Source of the DNA: Noviherbaspirillum pedocola
Lineage (GTDB): Bacteria > Pseudomonadota > Gammaproteobacteria > Burkholderiales > Burkholderiaceae_D
NCBI RefSeq assembly: GCF_016632335.1
Contig: NZ_JAEPBG010000002.1
Span: 648,768-712,767 of the forward strand
Direction of reading: 5' to 3'
Length of the DNA stretch: 64,000 bases
The notes below the pieces were generated by a model, which was not told the DNA's origin, did not search any database, and was given only the letters and a program-made list of their open reading frames with translations. Both the position numbers and the translations under genes were made by a program. This document shows, one piece after another, positions 55,555-63,992 of the stretch. Position 1 is the stretch's first letter. Every line of letters starts with the position of its first letter.

Positions 55555-56211
55555 TCAAAACTCCGCCTCCAGCTCAATGATCTGCTCGGGCTCCAAGAGG
55601 GCCGCGGCAATCCACTCCCGCACCGATTCCAGCGCCATCATGCGGCGACAATAGGCCGCGCAGCTTTCATCGAGCGCGACGCCGTAAGTCAGAAAGCGCG
55701 TGACTACCGGCGCGAACATCGCATCCGCCATGCAGACCCGCTCGCCGAACAGATACGGGCCACCATAAGCTTCCAGGCATTCATGCCAGATCGTCGTGAT
55801 GCGATCGATGTCGGCCTGCGCGCGCGCCCAGATGCGGAAGTTGTCGTATTTCGCCTTGAGGTTCATCGGCAACGCCGAGCGCAGCGCGGTGAAGCCCGAA
55901 TGCATTTCACCGCAGATCGCCCGGCAATGCGCGCGCTGCGCCCGGTCGGTCGGCAGGAGTCCGGCTGCCGGTCGGATCTCATGCAGGTATTCAGCAATGG
56001 CCAGCGTGTCCCAGACGCGGATGCCTTCGTGCGTCAGGCACGGCACCAGGATCGATGGCGCCAACAACAGAATTTCCGCGCGCGTTGCCGGATCGTCCGG
56101 CGGAATCATGATTTCCTCGAATTCGATCCCGGCGAGCTTAACCAGCAGCCAGCCGCGCATCGACCAGGATGAATAGTTCTTGCTGCTGATGGTGAGCGTG
56201 GTCTTGTCCAT
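55555..56211 (-). CDS. glutathione S-transferase family protein
   Basis: 218 aa. The thioredoxin-like N-terminal domain begins TLTISSKNYSSWSMRGWLL, with Ser residues at the glutathione site, and has ILVPCLTHEGIRVWDTLAIAEYL. The C-terminal helical domain ends in REWIAAALLEPEQI. This N-terminus marks the subgroup close to YfcF/maleylacetoacetate isomerase-like GSTs. The frame opens at 56352 but 56211 (MDKTTLTI) fits the family. Divergent from phaZ. Substrate unknown. Confidence 0.9.
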   Translation of the reverse strand: MDKTTLTISSKNYSSWSMRGWLLVKLAGIEFEEIMIPPDDPATRAEILLLAPSILVPCLTHEGIRVWDTLAIAEYLHEIRPAAGLLPTDRAQRAHCRAICGEMHSGFTALRSALPMNLKAKYDNFRIWARAQADIDRITTIWHECLEAYGGPYLFGERVCMADAMFAPVVTRFLTYGVALDESCAAYCRRMMALESVREWIAAALLEPEQIIELEAEF

Positions 56212-56338
56212 GTCCGCCTTCGGCCTCCTCTCGCTTGGAATGCCCGGAAACCAAGCAAGCGCCGCGCCAGAAAGAGAGCGCATGGCCCGCTCCTTGCATG
56301 GATGCATGTCCATTGCGCTATACGTCCACGGAGAGTGC

Positions 56339-57562
56339 ATGCGATACGACATCTACCAGGCGCATTCCGATCTGATGGCCAGGATGCGGGTCTTCACCGA
56401 TGCCGCAGCGGCGACGCTGTCGCATCCCTGGCTGATCGACATGCCGGCGGCGCGGCGCATCGTGGCTGGATGCTCGGTATTCGCCAGTGCCCAGGTGCGG
56501 CATCAACGCCCCGAATTCGGGATACGCGCCGTCGTGGTGCGCGACAGCGTGCCGGAACGCGAGGTCGCGGTGCATGAGGAAGCCGCGCAGGTCACGCCGT
56601 TCTGTACGCTGCTGCGCTTCAGAAAAGAAGGCGTCGAAGGCCAGCCGCGGGTGCTGCTGGCCGCGCCGCTGTCGGGCCACTTCGCCACGCTGCTGCGCGA
56701 GACGGTGCGCACCATGCTGCCCGAACACGATGTCTACATCACCGATTGGCACAATGCGCGCGACGTGCCGATCGCGGCCGGCCGCTTTGGCCTGGAGGAA
56801 TACACCGCCACCCTGATCGACTTCCTGCAAGTGCTCGGCGAAGGCGCGCACCTGATGGCGGTATGCCAGCCCTGCGTGTCGGCGCTCGCGGCGGTGGCGA
56901 TCATGGCCGAGGACGCAAACCCGGCGCAGCCGCGCAGCCTGACCCTGATGGCAGGGCCGATCGACACCCGCATCAATCCAACCGAGGTCAATCGCCTGGC
57001 CACGAGCCGACCCTATGGCTGGTTCGAAGGCAACCTGATCAGCACCGTGCCCTATCCGCATCGCGGCGCCGGCCGGCGCGTCTATCCCGGCTTCATGCAA
57101 TTGGCCGCCTTCATGAACATGAACCTGTCACGGCACATGGAAGCCTTTCGCGGCATGTACCGCGACCTGGCGCGCGGCGACTTCGCCAAGGCCGCGGTGA
57201 CCCGCGCCTTCTACGAGGAATATTTTTCGGTGCTGGACCTGCCAGCCGAGTTTTATCTCGACACGATTCGCGACGTGTTCCAGGAACATCTGCTGCCGCG
57301 CGGCGAACTGCGCTGGCGCTCTCGCCGTGTCGATCCCGCGCGGATACGACGCACTGCGCTGCTGACAGTGGAAGGCGAGCGCGACGACATCTGCGCGCAG
57401 GGACAGACCATGGCGGCGCAGGACTTGTGCAGCGGCATCGCGCCCTGGCGCAAGACGCATCACCTGCAAACCGGCGTCGGCCATTACGGCGTCTTCAGCG
57501 GCAGGCTGTGGCAGCAGCAGACGTATCCGCTGGTCAGGGAAATGATTTACGGCAGCAATTAA
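56339..57562 (+). CDS. phaZ: intracellular polyhydroxyalkanoate (PHB) depolymerase
   Basis: 407 aa alpha/beta hydrolase that mobilises stored polyhydroxybutyrate. The family replaces the catalytic Ser by Cys: MAVCQPCVSALAAV carries it as Cys176 (a second Cys at 179). Other marks are LLRFRKEG, LLAAPLSGHFATLLRETVRTML, VYITDWHNARDVP, LMAGPIDTRINP and GVGHYGVFSGRLW, which holds the catalytic His. The start at 56339 (MRYDIYQAH) has GGAGA upstream; the open frame before it is non-coding. It implies a PHB-storing organism. The small gene at 57600 follows. Confidence 0.93.
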   Translation: MRYDIYQAHSDLMARMRVFTDAAAATLSHPWLIDMPAARRIVAGCSVFASAQVRHQRPEFGIRAVVVRDSVPEREVAVHEEAAQVTPFCTLLRFRKEGVEGQPRVLLAAPLSGHFATLLRETVRTMLPEHDVYITDWHNARDVPIAAGRFGLEEYTATLIDFLQVLGEGAHLMAVCQPCVSALAAVAIMAEDANPAQPRSLTLMAGPIDTRINPTEVNRLATSRPYGWFEGNLISTVPYPHRGAGRRVYPGFMQLAAFMNMNLSRHMEAFRGMYRDLARGDFAKAAVTRAFYEEYFSVLDLPAEFYLDTIRDVFQEHLLPRGELRWRSRRVDPARIRRTALLTVEGERDDICAQGQTMAAQDLCSGIAPWRKTHHLQTGVGHYGVFSGRLWQQQTYPLVREMIYGSN

Positions 57563-57599
57563 GCCGCATACAGATTGATGGATTTTCACGGAGGCGAAC

Positions 57600-57863
57600 A
57601 TGCATACCTCGGAACGAATCTGGCATGAGGATAGGGATTGCACCGTGTTCATGCTGCGCATACGCGGCAGCACGCATCGCTGCGCGGTATCGCATGAAGC
57701 GCTGTATCTGCTGGCGCAGACGCTGGATCCGCGCCTGGATCGTGTCGACGCCTATATCGCATTGAAGCGCCGGGTTGGCCTGGCCGCGCGTGATTGCCTG
57801 GAACGCGGCGCCGGCATGCTGCCGCCGGTGCTTGAGGCGCGGCATCTGCAATCGGCGGCATGA
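57600..57863 (+). CDS. small hypothetical protein, possibly DUF1488-like
   Basis: 87 aa. CACGGAGGCG precedes the ATG. The pattern FMLRIRGSTHRCAVSHEALYLLA resembles DUF1488 proteins, which show a short strand pair and then VS-EAL, but this rests on memory of the pattern. It contains three Cys. 37 bases after phaZ, same strand, so probably co-transcribed. Function unknown. Confidence 0.6.
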   Translation: MHTSERIWHEDRDCTVFMLRIRGSTHRCAVSHEALYLLAQTLDPRLDRVDAYIALKRRVGLAARDCLERGAGMLPPVLEARHLQSAA

Positions 57864-58076
57864 AATCGCTCTCTACCGTTGTCAGCGCAAAGTCTGTGCG
57901 CGAAGAATCGGAGAAGATGCGCGTTGCCGCCCTCGGGCACGCTCTCGGCACAGTGTGCGGCAGCGTACTGACCCCGACTGTTGCCCGGCTTACTGTAGCG
58001 TCATGCCGCATCGGACGCAGGGTAGGATTCGGGCGGCATGTCTCCGACAACACAATGACACAGGAGTGAAAACATC

Positions 58077-58388
58077 ATGGATCTCACATCGGACCGCGCC
58101 ACCAGGGAAATCAAATCGCTGATTTCCGATGCCCAGGACATGTTCAATTCGGCCACTTCGGCTTCTGCGGACAAGGCTTCCGCGCTGCGCTCCGAAGGCA
58201 TGCGCATGCTGGAGAATGCGCTATCTGCCGCGCGCGACATGCAATCTTCGGCGATGGAAACCGGCAAGGAGCTGGCCAGCACCGCGGATGACTATGTCCG
58301 TGAAAATCCGTGGACCACGGTCGCCATCTCGGCCGGCGTTGCGCTGCTGCTCGGTGCAGTGATCGCGCCAATGCTCACGAAAAAGTGA
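58077..58388 (+). CDS. DUF883 (ElaB/YqjD-like) membrane-anchored protein
   Basis: 103 aa. A long polar helix (1-75, Ala/Ser/Asp-rich) precedes DDYVRENPWTTVAISAGVALLLGAVI, in which one C-terminal transmembrane helix is followed by two Lys. This is the exact plan of ElaB, YqjD and YgaM, inner-membrane proteins that bind ribosomes in stationary phase in E. coli. CACAGGAG precedes the ATG. Stress-linked role by family. A hairpin follows. Confidence 0.9.
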   Translation: MDLTSDRATREIKSLISDAQDMFNSATSASADKASALRSEGMRMLENALSAARDMQSSAMETGKELASTADDYVRENPWTTVAISAGVALLLGAVIAPMLTKK

Positions 58389-58406
58389 TGCGGAAGTGAG
58401 GTAGCA

Positions 58407-58436
58407 ATGCGCGCGCCCGTTCAGGGCCGCGCGCAT
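58407..58436. terminator. hairpin between convergent genes
   Basis: ATGCGCGCG pairs with CGCGCGCAT, extended by CCC/GGG with one bulge, loop GTTCA. There is no T-run. Lies between the DUF883 gene and the dienelactone hydrolase gene, which converge. Confidence 0.4.
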
Positions 58437-58498
58437 CGAGCAGGGCAAGGGGAAGGAAGGGCGACGGGGCCAATACGCCGCGCCGCCCGCCAGGCCCC

Positions 58499-59194
58499 TT
58501 ACAGCACCTTGCCCAGGAAGGACAGCGACATGCCGTGCGCCACGGCCGCGGCCTTCTGGTTGTACGACGGGCGCTGCCAGCAATTGAAGCCATGGTCCAC
58601 GTCCGGATAGGTTTCGATCACCGCATTCTTCGCATTTGCGAATGCTGCCTTCACCGCCTCGACCGCGCTGGCCGGAATGAAATGATCCTTCTCGGCGAAA
58701 TGCATCAGGATCGGGCAGCTGATCTTGCCGGCCTGGTCCAGATGGTTGTGGATGCCGCCGCCGTAGTAGCACACCGCCGCATCGACACCGGCATTCGCCG
58801 CGCACAGATAGGACAGCAAACCGCCCATGCAATAGCCGACCGAGGCGACGCCGCCCCTGGTTTCCGGCAGCGAACGCAGCTTGTTCACCGCCACGGTCAG
58901 GTCCTGCACCGCCTGCGGGAAGTCCAGATGCTTCATGTAGTTGAAGGCCTGGGACGAACCGGCTTCGTCGTAACCCAGATTGACGCCCGGCTGCAGCCGC
59001 CAGAACACGTCCGGCGCCAGCACCACGTAGCCATCCATCGCGTACTGATCGGCGACGGCCTGAATATGGTCGTTGACGCCCCAGATTTCCTGGATCAGCA
59101 CGATGCCAGGACCGGTTCCGGTCGGCGGCAGCGACAAATATCCGCGGAAATTATTGCCATTATCGGTATCGATATCGATCCAGCGTGAATTCAT
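58499..59194 (-). CDS. dienelactone hydrolase family protein
   Basis: 231 aa alpha/beta hydrolase. The catalytic Cys122 lies in VGYCMGG, Asp170 in FAEKDHFIP, His201 in DVDHGFNC: the Cys-Asp-His triad of dienelactone hydrolases. The conserved IVLIQEIWGVNDHI (Glu36) is present near the N-terminus. No catechol-degradation genes are nearby, so the role is probably general carboxyl-ester hydrolysis. Upstream on the other strand is the PNPOx-like gene. Confidence 0.92.
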   Translation of the reverse strand: MNSRWIDIDTDNGNNFRGYLSLPPTGTGPGIVLIQEIWGVNDHIQAVADQYAMDGYVVLAPDVFWRLQPGVNLGYDEAGSSQAFNYMKHLDFPQAVQDLTVAVNKLRSLPETRGGVASVGYCMGGLLSYLCAANAGVDAAVCYYGGGIHNHLDQAGKISCPILMHFAEKDHFIPASAVEAVKAAFANAKNAVIETYPDVDHGFNCWQRPSYNQKAAAVAHGMSLSFLGKVL

Positions 59195-59370
59195 GGTGAT
59201 TCCTCAGGTCTATGGTCTACGGATGGGTAAGGAGGCATGTCGGCCGGCCCGTGGGCATCGGCCGAAGCGCGCCATTGTAATGCGGATAACAATGGCGCGC
59301 TTTGCGTACGCTTGAGTCCGTCTGGCGCGATTTATCCCATCCGATTCATCCACCAACCAAGGAGCCGACA

Positions 59371-59868
59371 ATGGCAGAAAAGCACGAAACCCCGCTGCAG
59401 CAGCTGCGGGACAAGATCAGCGATGTACGCTTTGGCATGCTGACCACGCAGGACCCGGACGGCAAGCTGTCGAGCCGGCCGATGACCAGCCAGCAGCTGG
59501 ATGATGCCGGGCAGATCTGGTTCTTCACCTCCGACAACACCGATTTCGTGCGGCATCTGTCCGAGCATCCGGCGATCAACGTCAGTTTTTCCGATCCCGA
59601 TGACAGCCTGTATGTGTCGATCGCCGGCCATGCCGAAGTCGTGCATGACCGCGCCAAGACCGATGAGTTGTGGAGCCCGATGGTCGCGGCCTGGTTCGAC
59701 GGCGGCAAGGACGACCCGCATCTGGCGCTGATCCGGGTGAAGATCGACTCGGCCGAATACTGGGATACGCATTCGAGCAAGATGACGCAGCTGTATGCGC
59801 TGGCCAAGTCGGCGTTGACCGGTAAGGCGCCGCGCGATCTCGGCGAGCACAAGAAGATCGATTTGTAA
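59371..59868 (+). CDS. pyridoxamine 5'-phosphate oxidase-like / general stress protein 26 family
   Basis: 165 aa split-barrel flavin-binding protein. Typical parts: VRFGMLTTQDPDGKLSSRPM, IWFFTSDNTDF, INVSFSDPDDSLYVSIAGHAEVVHD, and LIRVKIDSAEYWD with the late Trp. This is the GSP26 subgroup, which binds FMN or FAD; its reaction is not well known. AAGGAG precedes the ATG at 59371; the longer frame from 59302 is not needed. Confidence 0.9.
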   Translation: MAEKHETPLQQLRDKISDVRFGMLTTQDPDGKLSSRPMTSQQLDDAGQIWFFTSDNTDFVRHLSEHPAINVSFSDPDDSLYVSIAGHAEVVHDRAKTDELWSPMVAAWFDGGKDDPHLALIRVKIDSAEYWDTHSSKMTQLYALAKSALTGKAPRDLGEHKKIDL

Positions 59869-59957
59869 TCCGGGGCCGATCTGGCACGCAGCCGGTGGCG
59901 GCTGCGCGACGGTATCGGGTACCATAGCCGCCTTTTCCGTTCCGCAAGAGTTACGTC

Positions 59958-60584
59958 ATGGTGAAGGTTTATTCCATCGACGGCATCACGCCGGTCGTGC
60001 ATCCCACCGCGTTCGTGCATCCGAGCGCGGTGCTGATCGGCGACGTGATTGTCGGTCCGCGCTGCTATGTCGGTCCCGCTGCCTGTTTGCGTGGTGACTT
60101 CGGTCGCATCGTGCTGGAGGAGGGCGTCAATGTGCAGGATGCCTGCGTGATGCACAGCTACACCGACCGCGACGCAGTGATTGAGGCCTGGGGCCACATC
60201 GGCCATGGCGCAATCCTGCATGGCTGCCATGTCGGCCGCAATGCAATGGTCGGCATGAACGCGGTGGTGATGGATGGCGTGGTGATCGGCGAGCACTCGC
60301 TGGTAGCGGCGATGAGCTTCGTGCGCGCCGGCATGCAGGTGCCGCCGAAGAGCATGGTGGTCGGCGCGCCGGCGCGCATCCTGCGTGTGCTCAGTGAAGA
60401 AGAACTGGCGCACAAGCATGCCGACACCGCCGACTACATCGCGCTGGCGCAGCGCTCGCTGGAAACCATGCGCGAAGTCGAAGCGCTGACCGAGCCGGAG
60501 CCGAATCGGCGGCGCATGGCCGGACCCGGACTGGCCGGCCCGCCGACGCTTCCGGATGCCGGCGGGGAAGCGCCGAAGGCCTGA
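59958..60584 (+). CDS. gamma-carbonic-anhydrase-like hexapeptide protein (PaaY type)
   Basis: 208 aa left-handed beta-helix protein built from hexapeptide repeats (HPTAFVHPSAVLIGDVIVGP and following). The His residues for zinc are present (DACVMHSYTDRD, GHIGHGAILHGC). It closely resembles PaaY, a thioesterase that helps phenylacetate breakdown by hydrolysing blocked CoA esters. The name is not assigned because no paa genes are in the window. The C-terminal 35 residues are Pro/Gly-rich and variable. Confidence 0.88.
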   Translation: MVKVYSIDGITPVVHPTAFVHPSAVLIGDVIVGPRCYVGPAACLRGDFGRIVLEEGVNVQDACVMHSYTDRDAVIEAWGHIGHGAILHGCHVGRNAMVGMNAVVMDGVVIGEHSLVAAMSFVRAGMQVPPKSMVVGAPARILRVLSEEELAHKHADTADYIALAQRSLETMREVEALTEPEPNRRRMAGPGLAGPPTLPDAGGEAPKA

Positions 60585-60646
60585 ACGAATCGGCAATCGC
60601 CGAGTCCATAGCGCCATGAGCGATGCCACTTCAACGAGGAGGAATC

Positions 60647-61264
60647 ATGGCGGATCTGATCGCTGTGGCCTACAGCGACACCCACAAGGCCGAGGAAGTG
60701 CTTTCCACGCTGCGCCGCCTGCAGGGCGAATACCTGGTGGATCTGGAGGATGCCGCGTATGTGACCCGCGACCGCGATGGCCGGGTGCGGCTGACCCAGG
60801 CGGTCAACATTCCGCTTTTGGGCGCGGTATCGGGCATTGCCTGGGGCGGGCTGATTGGCTTGCTGTTTCTTAATCCGCTGCTGGGCGCGGCGATCGGCGC
60901 CGGCACTGGCGCTTTGACCGGTGCGGTTTCGGACTACGGCATCAATGATGACTTCATGCGCGGCCTGGGCGAAAAGCTGCAGCCGGGCGGGTCGGCGATC
61001 TTCATCCTGGCGCGCCGCTTCACCCCGGACAAATTCGCCGCCGAACTGGCCCGCTTTGGCGGTACCGTGCTGCAGACTTCGTTGACACGCGATACTGAAG
61101 CGAAGCTGCAGCAGGCGTTGTCGGGTACTGCTGGTGACAGCGCGGGCGGTACTGTTGCCGGCGTCGATGGCGGCACGCCGTTTCCGCGCGCTGGCTCGGC
61201 CGACCATGCGCCGGCCACGCCGGGATCGTCCGGCACCGGCATCGGACCCGGAGTGCCGACGTGA
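60647..61264 (+). CDS. DUF1269 family membrane protein
   Basis: 205 aa. The first 55 residues form a soluble alpha/beta part (YSDTHKAEEVLSTLRRL, YVTRDRDGRVRLTQAVN), then a Gly/Ala-rich hydrophobic hairpin (about 63-100, with GAVSGIAWGGLIGLLFL and GAAIGAGTGALTGAVSDYG) and a short C-terminal alpha/beta part. This is the DUF1269 layout. The last 40 residues are Gly/Ser/Pro-rich and probably disordered. GAGGAGG precedes the ATG at 60647. Function unknown. Confidence 0.9.
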   Translation: MADLIAVAYSDTHKAEEVLSTLRRLQGEYLVDLEDAAYVTRDRDGRVRLTQAVNIPLLGAVSGIAWGGLIGLLFLNPLLGAAIGAGTGALTGAVSDYGINDDFMRGLGEKLQPGGSAIFILARRFTPDKFAAELARFGGTVLQTSLTRDTEAKLQQALSGTAGDSAGGTVAGVDGGTPFPRAGSADHAPATPGSSGTGIGPGVPT

Positions 61265-61280
61265 GGCGGTTGCGCCAGAT

Positions 61281-61348
61281 GCGTTGGGCTGACGAAGGAA
61301 GCCCAACGGGAGTCGGCACGGGATCGGGCGTCACGTTAGGCTTGTCAG
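61281..61348. repeat. REP pair, copy 6, interrupted by a large element
   Basis: GTTGGGCTGACGAAGGAAGCCCAACG begins the copy; its partner GTTAGGCTTG-TCAG breaks off at 61348. The missing end, TCAGCCCACCCTAC, is found at 62257-62270. Joined, they make a normal REP half (GTTAGGCTTGTCAGCCCACCCTAC in two pieces). The copy follows the DUF1269 gene. Confidence 0.65.
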
Positions 61349-61412
61349 CCAGCCCTTTCAAAGTGACGTGAAATTGTCTTTCAGGCCATCGGTAGTCCGA
61401 AATAAGGGTGCA

Positions 61413-61502
61413 GTTGCAGTGCCTTTGCCTTTGCCTTTGTCGTTGCTGTTGCTGTTGCTGTTGCCGTTGCTGTTGCTGTTGCCGTTGCCGTTGCCGTTGC
61501 TT
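61413..61502. repeat. hexanucleotide tract, left arm
   Basis: Runs of TTGCCT then GTTGCT/GTTGCC units, about 15 units, on the plus strand. The same units appear inverted at 62087-62151. Confidence 0.85.
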
Positions 61503-62086
61503 TTAACCCCCGTTGATTGCGCCGTGACGGCGATGCCCGGAGCGGGAAAAGGTGCGGCGTCTGTCTGAGCGAAGCGCAGCGTAGCGAGTTTAGCCGCGCC
61601 CCGCTCCGGGCGTCGCCGGCACGGGAACCCCGCGCAGCGGGGCGCAATCTCCGGGGGCGCCTTTTCTTGCCTACTTCTTTTGGCGGCAAAAGAAGTAGGC
61701 CGGCTGCCGGGCCGGGACCCGGCTAGGTCGAGGAGTGGATAGACGTATTGCATCACTGGAGTGATGTCGTTGAAGGGGCAGGTTCTTGCCTTGGTCGTCG
61801 CTTGATCAGGGCTGGATTGAAAGGCCCGCCCGATCGAAGTTTCTAGGCCCGATGACCCAATAAAGCCTTCGCGCTTGGCGAACTAGCCGGGTCACTTCTT
61901 TTGCTCGCCAAAAGAAGTAACCAAGAAAAGGCGACCCGGAGATCGCGCCCCGCTGCGCGGGGTTCCCGTGTCGCCGGGCCCTGAAGCGGGGCGCGGCTAA
62001 ACTCGCTACGCTGCGCTTCGCTCAGACAGACGCCGCACCTTATCCGCTCCGGACATCGCCGTCACGGCGCAATCAACGGGGTTAAA

Positions 62087-62151
62087 GGCAACTGCAACGG
62101 CAACAGCAACGGCAACTGCAACGGCAACAGCAACGGCAACTGCAACGGCAG
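62087..62151. repeat. hexanucleotide tract, right arm
   Basis: Ordered 24-base super-units GGCAAC-TGCAAC-GGCAAC-AGCAAC, nearly three in a row. The order is more regular than in the left arm. Confidence 0.85.
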
Positions 62152-62278
62152 GCCTGAACTTCCCGCACCTTGGCCGTAGCGTTGCACCCCTGCAGCGTAG
62201 TGCTGTTACCACCAATGCAGCAGTTACCGCGCGCGGACTTTGAAAGGGCTGGCTAGTCAGCCCACCCTACGCGACCCA

Positions 62279-63775
62279 TCAACCCAGCCGTACCGGCAGG
62301 AAGATGCGTTGATCGCCACGCTGCACCAGCACCGCCAACTGCTTGTTATCCCGGCTGACCTGCTTCTGCAGATCGGCCACGCTGGCGACGTTGTTGCCGT
62401 TCACCGAGACGATGATGTCGCCCGGCTGGATGCCAGCGCGCGCCGCGGCGCCGCCCGCATCTTCAACCAGCACGCCGCCGGCGAGCTTGGCTTCCTGGCG
62501 CTCCTCGGGCGTCAGCGGCCGCACCGCGACGCCGAGCTTGCCGCCCTGCGCGGCGGATGCCTGCGCATTGGCATCGCCCTTGTCCTGCGCCGCCGCCAGT
62601 GTCGCGTTCAGCGTTTCCTTGCGACCATCGCGCCAGACGCCGAGCTTGGCCACATCGCCCGGCTTGGCCATGCCGACCAGTGCCGGCAGATCGCCTGAGC
62701 GGTTGATCGGATTGCCGTTGTACGACTGGATCACATCGCCCGGCTTCAGGCCGGCCTTCGCCGCCGGGCTGTCCGGTTCGACGCTGGCCACCAGCGCGCC
62801 GTCGGGCTGATCGAGCTTGAAGGAATTGGCCAGGGTCTGGTTCAGCTCCTGCACCGCCACGCCGAGGCGCGCATGGTCCACATGGCCGGTGGAGACGATC
62901 TGGTCCTTCACCTGCAGCGCCACGTCGATCGGAATGGCGAACGACAGGCCCTGGTAGCCGCCGGTCTGACTGTAGATCTGCGAGTTGATGCCGACCACCG
63001 CGCCATTCGCATCAAACAGCGGGCCACCGGAATTGCCCGGATTGACCGCGACGTCGGTCTGGATGAAGGGCACATAGCCATCACCCGGCAGCGAGCGGCC
63101 CTTGGCGCTGACGATGCCGGAAGTCGCGCTCTGCTCAAAGCCGAAGGGCGAGCCGATCGCCAGCACATAGTCGCCCACCGAGAGTGCCTTCGGGTTGCCC
63201 AGCGCCACGACCGGCAGGTCATGCGCATCGATCTTCAGCACTGCCACGTCGGTCTTCGGATCGCTGCCGAGCACCTTGGCCTTGTATTCACGGCGGTCGG
63301 TGAGCTTGACCATCACTTCCTGGGCGTCGCGCACCACGTGCGCATTGGTCAGGATGATGCCATCGCTGCCGACGATGAAGCCTGAGCCTTCGCCGCGCAC
63401 CGGCACGCGCTGCGGCATCTGCCGGGAAAAGCCGGGCATGCCGCGGAAGAACTGGAAGAAGGGATCGTTTTCGGCGCCGGGCGGCATTTCCTGGCCGGCG
63501 GTCTTCATCATGCCTTCGGTATTGATATTGACCACGGCCGCACCGTAACGCTTGACGATGGCGGCATAGTTCGGCGCGGTGGTCGGCGCGATTGCTGCGG
63601 CCGGCGTAGCGGTTGCTGTCGGTTGGGTGGCCGCTGCGCCCTGCGGGGCGGCTGCGGCTTGCGCGGCGGCGGGACGGGAGAACCAGTCGGACGGATGCCA
63701 GCCCATGGCGCTGGCCGAACCGGTGGCGAGAACGCCGGCGGCGATCAGGGCGGCGACAATTTTCGAGCTTTTCAT
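62279..63775 (-). CDS. DegP/DegQ/MucD-type periplasmic serine protease (Do family)
   Basis: 498 aa. A signal peptide (1-23, ending GSASA) and an Ala/Pro/Thr-rich linker (35-68) precede the trypsin-like domain with His146 (LTNAHVV), Asp176 (KTDVAVLK) and Ser249 (NPGNSGGPLF). Two PDZ domains follow (about 285-380 and 400-495). It should degrade or refold damaged envelope proteins. The linker is longer and more repetitive than usual. The start at 63775 has GGAAAGGAA upstream; the frame from 63823 is not needed. Divergent from a gene beginning at 63993. Confidence 0.95.
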   Translation of the reverse strand: MKSSKIVAALIAAGVLATGSASAMGWHPSDWFSRPAAAQAAAAPQGAAATQPTATATPAAAIAPTTAPNYAAIVKRYGAAVVNINTEGMMKTAGQEMPPGAENDPFFQFFRGMPGFSRQMPQRVPVRGEGSGFIVGSDGIILTNAHVVRDAQEVMVKLTDRREYKAKVLGSDPKTDVAVLKIDAHDLPVVALGNPKALSVGDYVLAIGSPFGFEQSATSGIVSAKGRSLPGDGYVPFIQTDVAVNPGNSGGPLFDANGAVVGINSQIYSQTGGYQGLSFAIPIDVALQVKDQIVSTGHVDHARLGVAVQELNQTLANSFKLDQPDGALVASVEPDSPAAKAGLKPGDVIQSYNGNPINRSGDLPALVGMAKPGDVAKLGVWRDGRKETLNATLAAAQDKGDANAQASAAQGGKLGVAVRPLTPEERQEAKLAGGVLVEDAGGAAARAGIQPGDIIVSVNGNNVASVADLQKQVSRDNKQLAVLVQRGDQRIFLPVRLG

Positions 63776-63992
63776 CGGGATTCCTTTCCTAGCTTGAGGG
63801 GTTAGCTGTTTAGCTGCGTCCATCGTAGGAGCCGAGAATTAAGCCAGACTTAACGGCCGGGACAGATTTATGGGAGCTATAGTCGGAAGTGGTGTACGAG
63901 GTGAAGTCTGAAGGCGGGCGGAAGGCGGTGAAGGTTTTTGTTGGAGAATTTGATTGTCGAAGTCAAAGCCACCAACAGAGGAAACCCCCACC

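Larger units (their letters stand above)
61349..62256. mobile_element. 0.9-kb non-coding inverted-repeat element inserted into a REP
   Basis: The outer ends are an 18-bp inverted repeat AGCCAGCCCTTTCAAAGT (61347-61364 and 62237-62254), and TCAG flanks both sides (61345-61348, 62257-62260). Inside are two long, imperfect inverted arms (about 61413-61700 and 61889-62151). Each has a hexanucleotide tract, a GC-rich stretch and an AAAAGAAGTA hairpin; the 190-base centre is unique. Alanine/valine- and threonine-repeat open frames over the tracts are not genes. The remainder of the 1014-base gap 61265-62278 is REP sequence. Confidence 0.7.

Noticed and set aside
57860..58069. 69-aa frame overlapping the end of the small gene after phaZ
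   Set aside because: No family pattern, no own ribosome site, and it covers the promoter and ribosome site of the DUF883 gene.
61381..61689. Open frames with long Ala-Thr repeats over the left hexanucleotide tract
   Set aside because: The repeat is a product of the six-base units read in frame; no ribosome site, and the DNA is part of an inverted-repeat element.
62006..62215. Frame with a Val-Ala repeat resembling a transmembrane helix
   Set aside because: Produced by the right hexanucleotide tract; the frame lies wholly in the element and has no start signal.
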